DNA of 23,943 nucleotides from Candidatus Eiseniibacteriota bacterium (GTDB lineage: Bacteria > Arandabacterota > Arandabacteria > JAGLYR01). Every line of letters starts with the position of its first letter. Within the stretch, counting starts at the first letter, position 1. The position numbers and the translations under genes are program-made. The DNA lies in contig JAGLYR010000085.1 of assembly GCA_023132135.1 (NCBI GenBank), positions 1 through 23,943 of the forward strand. Reading direction: 5' to 3'. The notes beneath the pieces are model-generated. The model saw only the letters and a list, made by a program, of their open reading frames with translations, had not been told where the DNA came from and searched no databases. Below, in pieces: positions 1 through 8,600 of the stretch.

Positions 1-60
1 AGCCCCCGGAGGGGGCGGCTCAGTGCTGGCCCCGGGTGAAGCGAAGCGGAACCCGGGGGG
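1..60. repeat. Left copy of 60-nt inverted repeat (double-hairpin element)
   Basis: The reverse complement of this stretch matches 1958-2017 at 54 of 60 positions, and all six differences are transitions. It contains two hairpins: a perfect 8-bp stem CCCCGGGT (30-37) with ACCCGGGG (51-58) around a 13-nt loop, and a GC-rich stem at about 2-18 (GCCCCC/GGGGGC). The two copies flank the first gene in opposite orientation. This looks like a REP-like intergenic element rather than a transposon end, since no transposase is present. Confidence 0.8.
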
Positions 61-79
61 GAGGTGTGGAGGTGTGGAT

Positions 80-1894
80 GTGGAGACGCGAAGGCGATGG
101 CTGATTCCCTGGTTGGTTCCATCCATTGTTGTACTGCTCCTGACACCCGACTCTGCCGCTGACCGGCATCCCGAGTCCTGGGTTTCCGAGCCCGCAGCCG
201 AAATCGATCTCGACTTCGTGCTCGATTCCCTGGTAGGGCGGCATCTAGCCCTCAATCGTGTTTCCCGTACCGATCTCGAATCCCTGCACCTGTTCTCGAC
301 CCGGGAGATCGACGTCATTCGTGAAGGCCGGCCGTGGAGGTCTGTCGAGGATATGGTGAGAGCGATCGATCCCGACCCGGTCCGGTCGGAAATCGTACGA
401 TCCATTTTTTTCGTGCGGTCGTCCTCGCCGGAAAAAAGAGGGGGTTTTCGCACGAGGGTGGGGTGGGCGGAGAGGGGCAGCGGGATGCTGGATGCCCGGA
501 TCACTCAACGGCTCGAGGCAGCACTGGGCCGCGGCGTGCGCCTCGGTCTGGTTCAGGAAAAGGATCCGGGGGAAGCGTCTTTCGGCGACCACTGCGCGGG
601 ATATCTTGAGATCCGGAGCTCGGGTGTTTCGCGGCGATTGATCCTGGGAGACTACGTTCTGCGATTCGGGCAGGGCCTGCTCTTCTGGCCCGATGGCCCG
701 ACCCTGCTGGCTGTAGCGCGAATGGACAGGAGCAGTGGAGGGAGCCGGGGATTCTGCGGGACAACGGAATCGGGTTTCCTCCGAGGAATGGCCCTGGAAA
801 GAGAATCCGGATCATGGAGACTACATGGGTTCGTCTCGGGGCGCGTCATCGATGCGCGCGTTGATGACACGGGGCGGATCACTGGATTTCCGGTGACAGG
901 GTATCATCGGAGTGAAAAGGAGATCCGGGAGAAGGGTGGGGCGCAGGAACAGCTCATCGGATCACGAGTTGTGTGGGAAAGCGCGGCGGCACGCGCGGGT
1001 CTGACATTCGTGAGGATCGCCTACTCAAGAGAAGTGATCCTCGGCAACCCGGATCGCGACGGCGTGAGATTCGCTGGGCAATCTCAGCGGTTGGCGGCCC
1101 TGGATTGGACCATCAGGTGGAGTGGGCGGGTGTTCTTCGGCGAGGTCACAGTGAGTCGGTCCCCATCCTTTGTCCTGGGGCTGAGGGAAACCCGGGAGTT
1201 CCTGGACTGGGTGCTCTGGATTCGGAATCTCGACAGGTTTCTTCGCTCTCCCTACGGAGCCCTTGCCATGGTTCGCCGCGCATCTTTGAGAAATGAAACG
1301 GGGGCAATTCTCGGCCTTCGCCTCAAGCCCCATCCGAAGATGGCCGTGTCTGTCCTGGCGGATCTGGAATCGAGACCCTGGCGCAGTTGGAGTCGAACGA
1401 TCCCTTCCCGGAGGAGGGAAGTGCGAGTGGAAGCCGAAGTAACGGTTGGTAACCTTGAGATGACGGCAGAGTGGAAGAAAACGGTATCCCCCTATATGGA
1501 CCACAGGGAGAAGCGTGTCAATCGCCGGGCATTCCGATTCCGCCTGAAACCGGCGAGGAGCATCTCCTTTTCCTGTGATTTCAAGGACGCTGTATCCGGC
1601 AAGAAACGCGGCACGCTGGCGCGGGCATCCGTTACTCTGCGTGCTCGCCGCTTCAGGGGTACCGGCACACTGGTCGCAGCATGGGTGGAGCCCGGCGCTC
1701 CTTCTCTCTACGCGTACTCGGGATCTCTTCCGGGGGAGATGCGGTTCATGCAAGCCTCCCGGTCGGGGCATGGGAGCGCGGTTGTAGTGCAGGTCAGAGA
1801 TGTGTTTTCGGCGGATGTGAGCTTCCACTACGAACGGACGCGACTGCGAACGCCCGGGCGCTGGTATGGTATGCAGATCAGTCGCCGTTTTTAG
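80..1894 (+). CDS. Exported helix-hairpin-helix protein with predicted outer-membrane beta-barrel
   Basis: I chose the GTG at 80 (604 residues) because GGAGGT lies 6 nt upstream and the product then begins with a signal peptide: basic ETRRRW, a hydrophobic core, and a likely cleavage near SAAD. The frame stays open upstream to the window edge, but that part is repeat sequence. At about residues 35-95 there is a helix-hairpin-helix-like region (ALNRVSRTDLESLHLFS...IREGRPWRSVEDM), of the ComEA type seen in secreted proteins of Bacteroidota and candidate phyla. From about residue 115 the chain is rich in alternating, Arg-rich strands and includes GDYVLRFGQGLLFW, a motif I associate with this HhH-barrel family. 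It ends in a strand closing with aromatic Phe, as barrel proteins do. Its role is unknown. It sits alone between inverted repeats and is probably monocistronic. Confidence 0.7.
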   Translation: METRRRWLIPWLVPSIVVLLLTPDSAADRHPESWVSEPAAEIDLDFVLDSLVGRHLALNRVSRTDLESLHLFSTREIDVIREGRPWRSVEDMVRAIDPDPVRSEIVRSIFFVRSSSPEKRGGFRTRVGWAERGSGMLDARITQRLEAALGRGVRLGLVQEKDPGEASFGDHCAGYLEIRSSGVSRRLILGDYVLRFGQGLLFWPDGPTLLAVARMDRSSGGSRGFCGTTESGFLRGMALERESGSWRLHGFVSGRVIDARVDDTGRITGFPVTGYHRSEKEIREKGGAQEQLIGSRVVWESAAARAGLTFVRIAYSREVILGNPDRDGVRFAGQSQRLAALDWTIRWSGRVFFGEVTVSRSPSFVLGLRETREFLDWVLWIRNLDRFLRSPYGALAMVRRASLRNETGAILGLRLKPHPKMAVSVLADLESRPWRSWSRTIPSRRREVRVEAEVTVGNLEMTAEWKKTVSPYMDHREKRVNRRAFRFRLKPARSISFSCDFKDAVSGKKRGTLARASVTLRARRFRGTGTLVAAWVEPGAPSLYAYSGSLPGEMRFMQASRSGHGSAVVVQVRDVFSADVSFHYERTRLRTPGRWYGMQISRRF

Positions 1895-1902
1895 CTGGCG
1901 CC

Positions 1903-1953
1903 GTGGCGAGTGCGAGAGGGGGCGAGTGCGCAACAGGGGTGCGCGTTGTCGCT
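1903..1953 (+). repeat. Dispersed GCGAGTGCG repeat, copy 1
   Basis: The stretch carries GCGAGTGCGAGAG followed by a ~31-nt core (GGCGAGTGCGCAACAGG, then GGTGCGCGTTGTCG). The reverse complement of 23084-23142 has the same two blocks. The core differs at two positions, and copy 2 has about 10 extra bases between the blocks, consistent with expansion of a TGCGAG unit. It begins right after the stop codon of the barrel gene. Confidence 0.7.
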
Positions 1954-1957
1954 CTGT

Positions 1958-2017
1958 CCCCCCGGGTTCCACTTCGTTCCACCCGGGGCTAACATTGAGC
2001 CGCCCCCTCCGGGGGCT
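1958..2017. repeat. Right copy of 60-nt inverted repeat (double-hairpin element)
   Basis: This is the inverted partner of 1-60, with 54 of 60 bases matching. It contains a perfect 8-bp hairpin (1960-1967 with 1981-1988) and a GCCCCC-TCC-GGGGGC hairpin (about 2002-2016). It lies directly after the dispersed repeat at 1903-1953, so several repeat modules are nested here. Confidence 0.8.
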
Positions 2018-2261
2018 TCAATCCCACACTGCTTTCATTCGCCCGCAAGCCCCCTATCCGCGGGGCTTGAAACCGTCCAACGCCCTTTTCCTTATGACGG
2101 CACATATGCGCGATGCTGTGCTCCACGGTTTCCACGGTCTGTTGTGTGAGCGACGTTCACAGGGCCGGCGACCTTGCGCCTTCTGGCAGATCTTTGCTGC
2201 ATTTGTAACCCGTTGATATAGGAAGCGTTGTGATGAATGTTCAGGACCGGGGAGAATTAGC

Positions 2262-2288
2262 TTGACCTACTACATCCTGTGGTATATT
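2262..2288 (+). promoter_or_regulatory. Candidate promoter upstream of nrdJ
   Basis: TTGACC (2262-2267) is followed after 15 nt by TATATT (2283-2288), or after 17 nt by TATTGA. The spacing is short for the better -10 match. The implied transcription start (about 2295) would fall inside the Shine-Dalgarno sequence at 2293-2300. So either this is not the promoter, or translation starts further downstream than 2306. Confidence 0.3.
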
Positions 2289-2292
2289 GATG

Positions 2293-2300
2293 AAGGAGGG
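2293..2300 (+). promoter_or_regulatory. Strong ribosome-binding site for nrdJ
   Basis: AAGGAGGG lies 5 nt before the ATG at 2306, a near-perfect Shine-Dalgarno sequence. It is the main reason for choosing that start over the in-frame ATGs at 2405 and 2687. Confidence 0.7.
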
Positions 2301-2305
2301 ACTAG

Positions 2306-4915
2306 ATGGCGAGTAGTCAGCTCCGCGCTCTCTCGATCTGTCTCACCCCACCAACCATCGTCAGAAGCTTCGTACAACGTACTACCTACGGGAGTCGAGC
2401 GATCATGTTGGACAAGAAACCGGAGTCCGGAATCTGGAACACAGAGATGTTCCCTGTTGGGCATCCCCAGCCGAAACCCGGAGAACCCGGGCAGCCGCAG
2501 AAGCCCGGGAATGAGCAGGTCTCCCCGGGTCGGACATCGCCCGTCGGAGACTCCGGGAACGCCGACTCAGTCCCGGATTCGAACCTGGAGCTTAGCCATT
2601 CCCTCCTTGGCGATCTGGTTGGAGAAGGCGCCCGTACCGAGGCTGCAGGTCGCGAGGCCAGCGCGAAGGCCGAACACGAGGCGCCGATGCCGCATTTCAC
2701 GAAGAGCGCGATAACGGTTCTCGAGCGCCGCTATTTGAGGAAAGACGATGGGGGGCGCGTGATTGAAACCCCGGAGGATATGCTGCGGCGCGTGGCCAGC
2801 GATGTTGCTTCCGTGGAGGCGCAGTATGGGGGTGAAGCGGCGGTCAGAAGAACGGAGGAAGAGTTCTACGAGATGATGCGTCGGCTGGAGTTCCTGCCGA
2901 ACTCGCCGACGCTGATGAATGCGGGCCGGAAGCTGCAGCAGTTGTCCGCCTGCTTTGTGCTTCCCGTCGGGGATTCGATGGAGAGCATTTTTGACACCGT
3001 CAAGAATACGGCCATCATCCACAAGAGCGGCGGGGGCACGGGATTCTCATTCTCGCTACTCCGACCCAAGAACGATGTAGTGAGTTCGACGAAAGGGGTC
3101 TCGTCCGGTCCCGTTTCCTTCATGATGGTGTTCGACGCGGCTACCGAGGCGATCAAACAGGGCGGCACGCGCCGGGGCGCTAACATGGGAATCCTCCGCT
3201 ACGACCATCCGGACATTGTCGAGTTCATCCGGTGCAAGGAGGAGGGCTCGAAGCTCAACAACTTCAACATCTCGGTCGGGGTCACTCATGAATTCATGGA
3301 GCGAGTCCGGGACAGCAGCTCCTATGATCTGAAGAACCCGCGAACCGGGGAGACTGTCGGGAGTCTGAAAGCGCGCGAGGTATTCGATCTGATCGTCGAG
3401 ATGGGACACAGGAACGGTGAACCGGGGATCGTGTTCCTCGACCGGGTGAATGCGGATAACCCCACGCCGCATCTGGGTGAGATCGAGTCCACCAATCCCT
3501 GCGGTGAGCAGCCGCTGTTGCCCTACGAGTCCTGCAATCTCGGTTCCGTTAATCTCTCACGGATGGTCAGAGACGGTGAGATGCAATGGGATCTTCTCCG
3601 CCGGAGGGTTCATCAGGGAGTCCATTTCCTGGACAACGTGATCGAGCGGAATCAGTATCCCCTGCCGGAAATCGAGCGGATGACCAAGGGGAATCGGAAG
3701 ATCGGACTTGGACTGATGGGTTTCGCCGACATGCTGATTCAGCTGGGTGTGCCGTACAACTCCGACAGAGCCTTGAAAATGGGCGGTGAGGTGATGCAGT
3801 TCGTCACGAGCGAGGCGCGCAACGCTTCCGCCGAGCTGGCCGAACAGAGAGGCGCGTTCCCGAACTTCGAGGGGAGCGGCTACGACACGCGGGGAGAGCC
3901 CCGGATCCGGAATGCCACCTGCACCACCATCGCACCCACGGGAACTATCAGCATCATCGCCGGTTGCTCTTCGGGGATCGAACCCATGTTTGCCGTTGCT
4001 TTTGTCCGGAACGTTCTGGACAAGGACAAGCTGGTTGAGGTGCATCCTCTGTTCGAGAACATTGCACGGGAGGATGGGTTCTACAGCGAGTCGCTCATGC
4101 AGAATATCGCTGAACGGGGGTCAGTGGCCGGGCTCGGCGAGGTGCCCAGGCACATCCGGGAGGCCTTCGTTACCGCGCACGAGACGACGCCCGATTGGCA
4201 TATCCGGATGCAGGGTGTGTTCCAGAAATACGTGGATAACGCCGTGTCCAAGACCGTGAACTTCCCGCGCGATGCAACCCGGGCCGACGTGGCCAAGGTT
4301 TTCATGCTGGCGGACGAACTGTGCTGCAAGGGAGTGACGGTGTACCGGGACGGGTCCAGGGAGGAGCAGGTTCTCAAGGTCGGCACCGGCCAGGGTGCGG
4401 CGTCAGAGGCGCGTCGATCGCCCCGATCGCGACCCAAGACAACCCGCGGGGTGACGGTCAAGATGGAAACGGGTTGCGGCCAGCTCTATGTCACCATCAA
4501 CGAAGATCAGTACGGTGTGTGCGAAGTCTTCTCTCAGATGGGTAAAGCGGGTGGCTGCGCGGCTTCCCAGTCCGAGGCTATCGCGCGCCTGGTTTCCCTG
4601 GCGCTGAGATCGGGAGTGGACACCGAGGCTGTGCTTCGGCAGATGTCTGGAATCCGGTGCCCGTCGCCGGTTCTCACCAAGGACGGCCCGGTGCTGTCCT
4701 GCCCCGATGCCATTGCCAGGGCCATCCGCAACCGGTTGGAGCAGCTGGAGCGAGAGGGATCCCGCTCTCAGGTCTTTGCGCCCTGGGAAGACAGTGAGGA
4801 GTACCGGGAACACAGCGCCAATGTGGTGGGAATGTGTCCGGACTGCGGCTTCGTGCTGACCCACGAGGAAGGGTGCGCAACGTGCCGCATCTGCGGCTAC
4901 TCCCGCTGCGGGTGA
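2306..4915 (+). CDS. nrdJ: Adenosylcobalamin-dependent (class II) ribonucleotide reductase
   Basis: This enzyme reduces ribonucleotides to deoxyribonucleotides using a cobalamin-generated thiyl radical and works with or without oxygen. The 869-residue product matches the NrdJ type with a C-terminal zinc-ribbon-like end. SACFVLPVGDS carries the redox Cys216. NPCGEQ (Cys399, Glu401) and YESCNLGS (Cys410) form the radical and catalytic loop. KSGGGTGFSF and the APTGTISIIAG phosphate-binding loop are also present. The tail has a CPDC...CATCRIC...C pattern (844-868), as expected for shuttle cysteines or metal binding. Residues 1 to about 127 are an unusual Pro/Gly-rich extension of low complexity. 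The canonical protein begins near MPHFTKSAITVLERRYL, where an in-frame ATG (2687) has a weak GAGG before it. A dCTP deaminase-like gene follows 31 nt downstream, likely in the same transcript. Confidence 0.93.
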   Translation: MASSQLRALSICLTPPTIVRSFVQRTTYGSRAIMLDKKPESGIWNTEMFPVGHPQPKPGEPGQPQKPGNEQVSPGRTSPVGDSGNADSVPDSNLELSHSLLGDLVGEGARTEAAGREASAKAEHEAPMPHFTKSAITVLERRYLRKDDGGRVIETPEDMLRRVASDVASVEAQYGGEAAVRRTEEEFYEMMRRLEFLPNSPTLMNAGRKLQQLSACFVLPVGDSMESIFDTVKNTAIIHKSGGGTGFSFSLLRPKNDVVSSTKGVSSGPVSFMMVFDAATEAIKQGGTRRGANMGILRYDHPDIVEFIRCKEEGSKLNNFNISVGVTHEFMERVRDSSSYDLKNPRTGETVGSLKAREVFDLIVEMGHRNGEPGIVFLDRVNADNPTPHLGEIESTNPCGEQPLLPYESCNLGSVNLSRMVRDGEMQWDLLRRRVHQGVHFLDNVIERNQYPLPEIERMTKGNRKIGLGLMGFADMLIQLGVPYNSDRALKMGGEVMQFVTSEARNASAELAEQRGAFPNFEGSGYDTRGEPRIRNATCTTIAPTGTISIIAGCSSGIEPMFAVAFVRNVLDKDKLVEVHPLFENIAREDGFYSESLMQNIAERGSVAGLGEVPRHIREAFVTAHETTPDWHIRMQGVFQKYVDNAVSKTVNFPRDATRADVAKVFMLADELCCKGVTVYRDGSREEQVLKVGTGQGAASEARRSPRSRPKTTRGVTVKMETGCGQLYVTINEDQYGVCEVFSQMGKAGGCAASQSEAIARLVSLALRSGVDTEAVLRQMSGIRCPSPVLTKDGPVLSCPDAIARAIRNRLEQLEREGSRSQVFAPWEDSEEYREHSANVVGMCPDCGFVLTHEEGCATCRICGYSRCG

Positions 4916-4946
4916 AAAGAAGACCACGGAGCCACAAGGGTTTTCC

Positions 4947-5498
4947 ATGATCAAGCCGGATGGGTGGATACGGGAGATGGCGGGGAAGGGCATGATCAAA
5001 CCCTTTGCCGATGAAGGGGTCCGAGAGGGCGTGATCTCCTTCGGCGTTTCGTCCTACGGCTACGACATGCGATTGGCGGATGTCTACCGCAAGCTGTCTC
5101 CCGATGACCGGCATCTGATCGATCCCAAGACGTTTCAACTGGACCGGCTCGAGGAAATCCGGGCGTCCGAGATCAGAATTCCGCCCAACGAGTTCGTGAT
5201 CGGCCGCTCCCTGGAGTATTTCCGAATTCCCCGGGATATCCTGACCCTCTGTTTCGGCAAGTCCACCTACGCCCGCTGCGGGATTGTCATCAACGTTACC
5301 CCTTTCGAGCCCGAATGGGAGGGCTACGCCACCCTCTCCATCTCGAATACCGGTCCTGCTCCGGTGAGACTCTATTCGGGCGAGGGCATTGCCCAGATTG
5401 TGTTTCTCGCCTCCGACTCGCCCTGTGAGCGTTCCTACGCCGACAAGAAGGGCCGCTATCAGGCCCAGCAGGACATCACACTGCCCGCAGACAGGTAA
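4947..5498 (+). CDS. dcd: dCTP deaminase-like protein with altered active site
   Basis: dCTP deaminases convert dCTP to dUTP for dTMP synthesis. The 183-residue length and motifs fit the branch seen in many proteobacteria: SSYGYDMRLADVY, RIPPNEFVIGRSLEYFRIP, GKSTYARCG (the phosphate-binding Ser and Arg), and NVTPFEPEWEGY. The strand that follows normally reads TLE(F/I)SN, with the catalytic glutamate (Glu138 in E. coli). Here it reads TLSISN, so that position is Ser131 (codon TCC at 5337-5339). A Glu codon would need three base changes, so a simple sequencing error is unlikely. The rest of the fold looks intact, including YADKKGRYQ near the C-terminus. It could be inactive, regulatory, or catalytically rewired. 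The start ATG has AAGGG 6 nt upstream, and the gene follows nrdJ closely. Confidence 0.88.
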   Translation: MIKPDGWIREMAGKGMIKPFADEGVREGVISFGVSSYGYDMRLADVYRKLSPDDRHLIDPKTFQLDRLEEIRASEIRIPPNEFVIGRSLEYFRIPRDILTLCFGKSTYARCGIVINVTPFEPEWEGYATLSISNTGPAPVRLYSGEGIAQIVFLASDSPCERSYADKKGRYQAQQDITLPADR

Positions 5499-5527
5499 GC
5501 CTGGGTTATTCATGGAGAGCGCAGGCT
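5496..5527 (+). repeat. Stop-codon-linked short repeat, copy 1, with hairpin
   Basis: Directly on the dcd stop codon lies AGCCTGGGTTATTCATG (5498-5514). It matches AGCCTGGATTATGCATA at 23879-23895 at 14 of 17 positions, and that copy also overlaps a stop codon. Here AGCCTG (5498-5503) can pair with CAGGCT (5522-5527), giving a 6-bp stem that might act in transcript ending. No T-run follows directly. Confidence 0.5.
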
Positions 5528-5554
5528 AGTCCCAACTCCTTTGTCCTCTTTATC

Positions 5555-5584
5555 TTGACAGAGTCCCCCTTGTGGAAGTAGCAT
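5555..5584 (+). promoter_or_regulatory. Candidate sigma70-type promoter for the activase gene cluster
   Basis: A perfect TTGACA (5555-5560) is followed after 18 nt by TAGCAT (5579-5584), which matches TATAAT at four of six positions. It lies about 100 nt upstream of the first activase gene, in the 185-nt gap after dcd. No other regulatory element was recognised in that gap. Confidence 0.45.
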
Positions 5585-5683
5585 GCAGGGTTGTATTGTT
5601 TCTTTGTCGGATGGCTTGCTTGGAAGAATGCTCGCAGGCAATGGGGAATCACTTGTCTCTTTTCTTGGGGAGGCCGACAGAGG

Positions 5684-8600
5684 ATGACTAGAGTCAAGCA
5701 CCAGGAAGAAGATTTCCTCGCGCTGGGTCTGGATATCGGATCGGTGAGTGTCAATGCGGTCGTGATGCAGTCTGGCGGAGAAGTTCTGGAAGAACACTAC
5801 ACTCGTCTCCATGGACAGCCCATTGAAACGACGATCCGGGTTCTTGAGGATATCCTTTCCCGCTATCCGGCCGAGCGTTTTGGATGGGTGGGCGTCACCG
5901 GGACCGGTGGCGAGGTAGTGGCGAAGCTCCTGGAAGGGGAACTCGTCAACGAGATCGTTGCCCAGACCAACGCGGTCGCGATGTTCCATCCCGATACGCG
6001 GACGCTGATCGAGATGGGCGGCGAGGACTCCAAGTTCCTGACGTTCAAGCGCACGGACGATGGCCGGCTTCTGCTGGACGACTTTGCCATGAACACCCAG
6101 TGTGCCGCCGGGACAGGATCGTTTCTCGATCAGCAGGCCTCCCGGATGGGCCTGTCTATTGAGGAAGAGTTCGCCGGACTGGCTATGAAGTCCGAGAAAC
6201 CGCCCCGGATTGCCGGCCGGTGCAGCGTCTTTGCCAAGTCGGACATGATTCACCTGCAACAGATCGGTACTCCTGTGCACGATATCGTTGCGGGTCTCTG
6301 TTTCGCTGTGGCCCGGAACTTCAAGAGCGCGATCGCAAGGGGAAAGACCTTCGAGAAACCGATCGCGTTCCACGGCGGTGTGGCCGCCAACCAGGGTCTG
6401 GTCCGGGCCTTTGAGGAAATCCTGGATCTCGACAAGGGTGAGCTTCGAGTCCCGGAGCACTATCCGTCCATGGGAGCCATCGGGGCCGCACTTTCAGCCC
6501 TGGAGAATGGTACCGGCCCTCGTCCGGGAGCAGTTCGCCCTGCCGCTCTCAGGGAGCATCTGAGCAACCGGAAACCGTCCCGGAAAGCCCACCGCCCTCT
6601 GTCGGAGAACTGGAGTATCGAGGATCGCCGTGTCGCAGGGAGTGTTCGGCGCCTCCACCCCGGCGATGGGAAGGTGGACTGCTTCATCGGTGTGGACGTG
6701 GGGTCGCTGAGCACCAACGTGGTCGCGATAGACCGGGATCGCAACGTGCTTGCACGCCGGTACCTGCCCACGGCCGGACGTCCCCTGGAGGTGGTCAAAC
6801 GCGGACTTGCCGAAATCGCGGTGGAAATAGCGGATAAAGTGACTGTCCGTGGCGCCGCAAGCACGGGTTCGGGACGCTACCTGACGGGAGACTTTATTGG
6901 CGCCGATATTGTGCGCAATGAGATCACGGCTCAGGCAAGGGGAGCGATCTACGCCAATCCCAATGTGGATACCATCTTCGAGATAGGCGGGCAGGATTCC
7001 AAATACATCAGCATTCAGAACGGGGTCGTCGTCGACTTCGAGATGAACAAGGTCTGCGCGGCGGGCACCGGCTCCTTCCTGGAGGAGCAGGCCGAGAAGC
7101 TGGGGATCAATATCGTGGAGGAGTTCGGCAAGATTGCCCTGAGTGCCCAGACGCCGGGTCGGTTGGGCGACCGCTGCACTGTGTTCATGGAGTCGGACCT
7201 GGTGGCTCACCAGCAGTCCGGGATGGAGAAGGACAACCTGATCGCCGGGCTGGCCTACTCCATCGTGTACAACTACCTGAACAAGGTCGTGCGTGACCAC
7301 CGCATCGGAGATCACATTTTCTTCCAGGGAGGGGTGGCTTCCAACGACGCGGTGGTGGCAGCCTTCGAGAAGATAGTGGGCAAGAAGATTACGGTCCCGC
7401 AGCATCACGATGTCATGGGAGCGATCGGCGCCGCCATCCTGGCTATGGAGGCCATGGCGGACGGGCGACCGTCCAGGTTCCACGGCTTCGACCTGAGCAA
7501 GAGGGTCTACAGTACCCGTACATTCACGTGCAAGAAGTGCTCCAATGTCTGCGAGATCCGGCAGATCCGCTTTGGGGACGAACGGCCCCATTTCTACGGC
7601 GCGCGCTGCGAGATCTACGAAGTGGACCAGGAAACCAAGGGAGAAAATCTTGCGGATCTCTTTGAAGAGCGCCAGCGAATGCTGCTGGGTCCTTACCATG
7701 ACAACCCCGATGGGGATCCAGAGGCCACGGGTCCCACGGTGGGATTCCCCAGGGTGCTGCACTTCTACGAGCTGTTCCCCTTCTGGGAGGCTTTTTTCCG
7801 GACGCTGGGATTCCGGGTAGTTCTCTCGGAGACGACCAACCCGAAGATCATTCATGAGTCCTCCAAGGTTGTCGTCGCGGAGACATGTTTCCCGGTCAAG
7901 ATCGTGCACGGGCACGTGCTGGCCTTGGCCGAGAAGGGTGTGGATTTCGTGTTCCTGCCCAGCGTGGTCAACATGGAACAGGCCGAAGAAGGGTTCAGCA
8001 ACAACTACAGCTGTCCTCTGGTGCAGGCGGCCCCCTACATCATTCAGGCGGCTTTTGATATCGAGAAAATGGGCACGCGGCTTCTCGCGGGGCACGTGCA
8101 TTTCCAGGACAGCCGCGACTTGATCCTGAAGGAGCTGGCGGTCATTGCCAAGCGGGCAGGGGTCCGCGGATCCCGGGTGAAGAAGGCTATGGCTGCAGGC
8201 GAAGCAGCGCAGAAGCAATTCGTCATGGCGTGTCGCGCCAGGGGGCGTGAGATCCTGGAAGAGCTGGGATCGGAGCAGTTGGCGGCCGTCATCGTCTGCC
8301 GCCCGTATAACGGGTGTGATCCCGGGATCAACCTCTCGCTGCCGAAGAAGCTGAAGGATCTGGGAGTGCTGGCCATTCCCATGGATTTCCTGACTCTTGA
8401 CTACACCGGCATATCCAATAGATTCCCGAACATGTACTGGCGGTACGGGCAGCGGATCCTGTCGGCCATCGAGATGGCGAGGAAGGACCCGCGGCTCAAC
8501 ATCATCTACATCTCGAATTTCAAGTGCGGCCCCGATTCCTTTATCGAACACTTTGTACGCGAACAGATGGGGGAGATTCCCTATCTCGAGCTGGAAATCG

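Larger units (their letters stand above)
1895..2305. other. Gene-free 411-nt interval filled with repeat hairpins
   Basis: No credible gene was seen here on either strand. From left to right it holds a dispersed repeat (about 1903-1953), the right copy of the 60-nt inverted repeat (1958-2017), a further hairpin with a perfect 7-bp stem AAGCCCC/GGGGCTT (2047-2068, 8-nt loop), an unremarkable stretch (2070-2260), and a promoter-like sequence with the ribosome-binding site of nrdJ. A cobalamin riboswitch would suit a B12-dependent reductase, but I could not find its conserved core. Confidence 0.7.

Noticed and set aside
1025-1972. 315-codon open frame on the - strand across the end of the barrel gene
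   Set aside because: It includes the repeat region and opposes a gene with signal peptide and family motifs. No Shine-Dalgarno sequence or domain supports it.
1-2017. Inverted repeats as ends of a transposon carrying the barrel gene
   Set aside because: No transposase, no target-site duplication that I can see (the left end is cut by the window), and the repeats are hairpin elements of intergenic type.
2070-2300. Possible cobalamin riboswitch or NrdR box upstream of nrdJ
   Set aside because: I looked for the B12-box core and for paired NrdR boxes and saw neither. A covariance-model search would be needed to exclude a divergent form.
4919-4940. ACCACGGAGCCACAAGGG in the nrdJ-dcd gap resembles CCACGGAGACACGGAG-type repeats of other environmental genomes
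   Set aside because: Only one copy is present in this window, and the stretch also serves as the ribosome-binding region of dcd.
5591-5683. Upstream TTG start for the two-domain activase
   Set aside because: It would add 31 residues without similarity to the family and would start right after the promoter. ATG 5684 begins just before the first ATPase motif.
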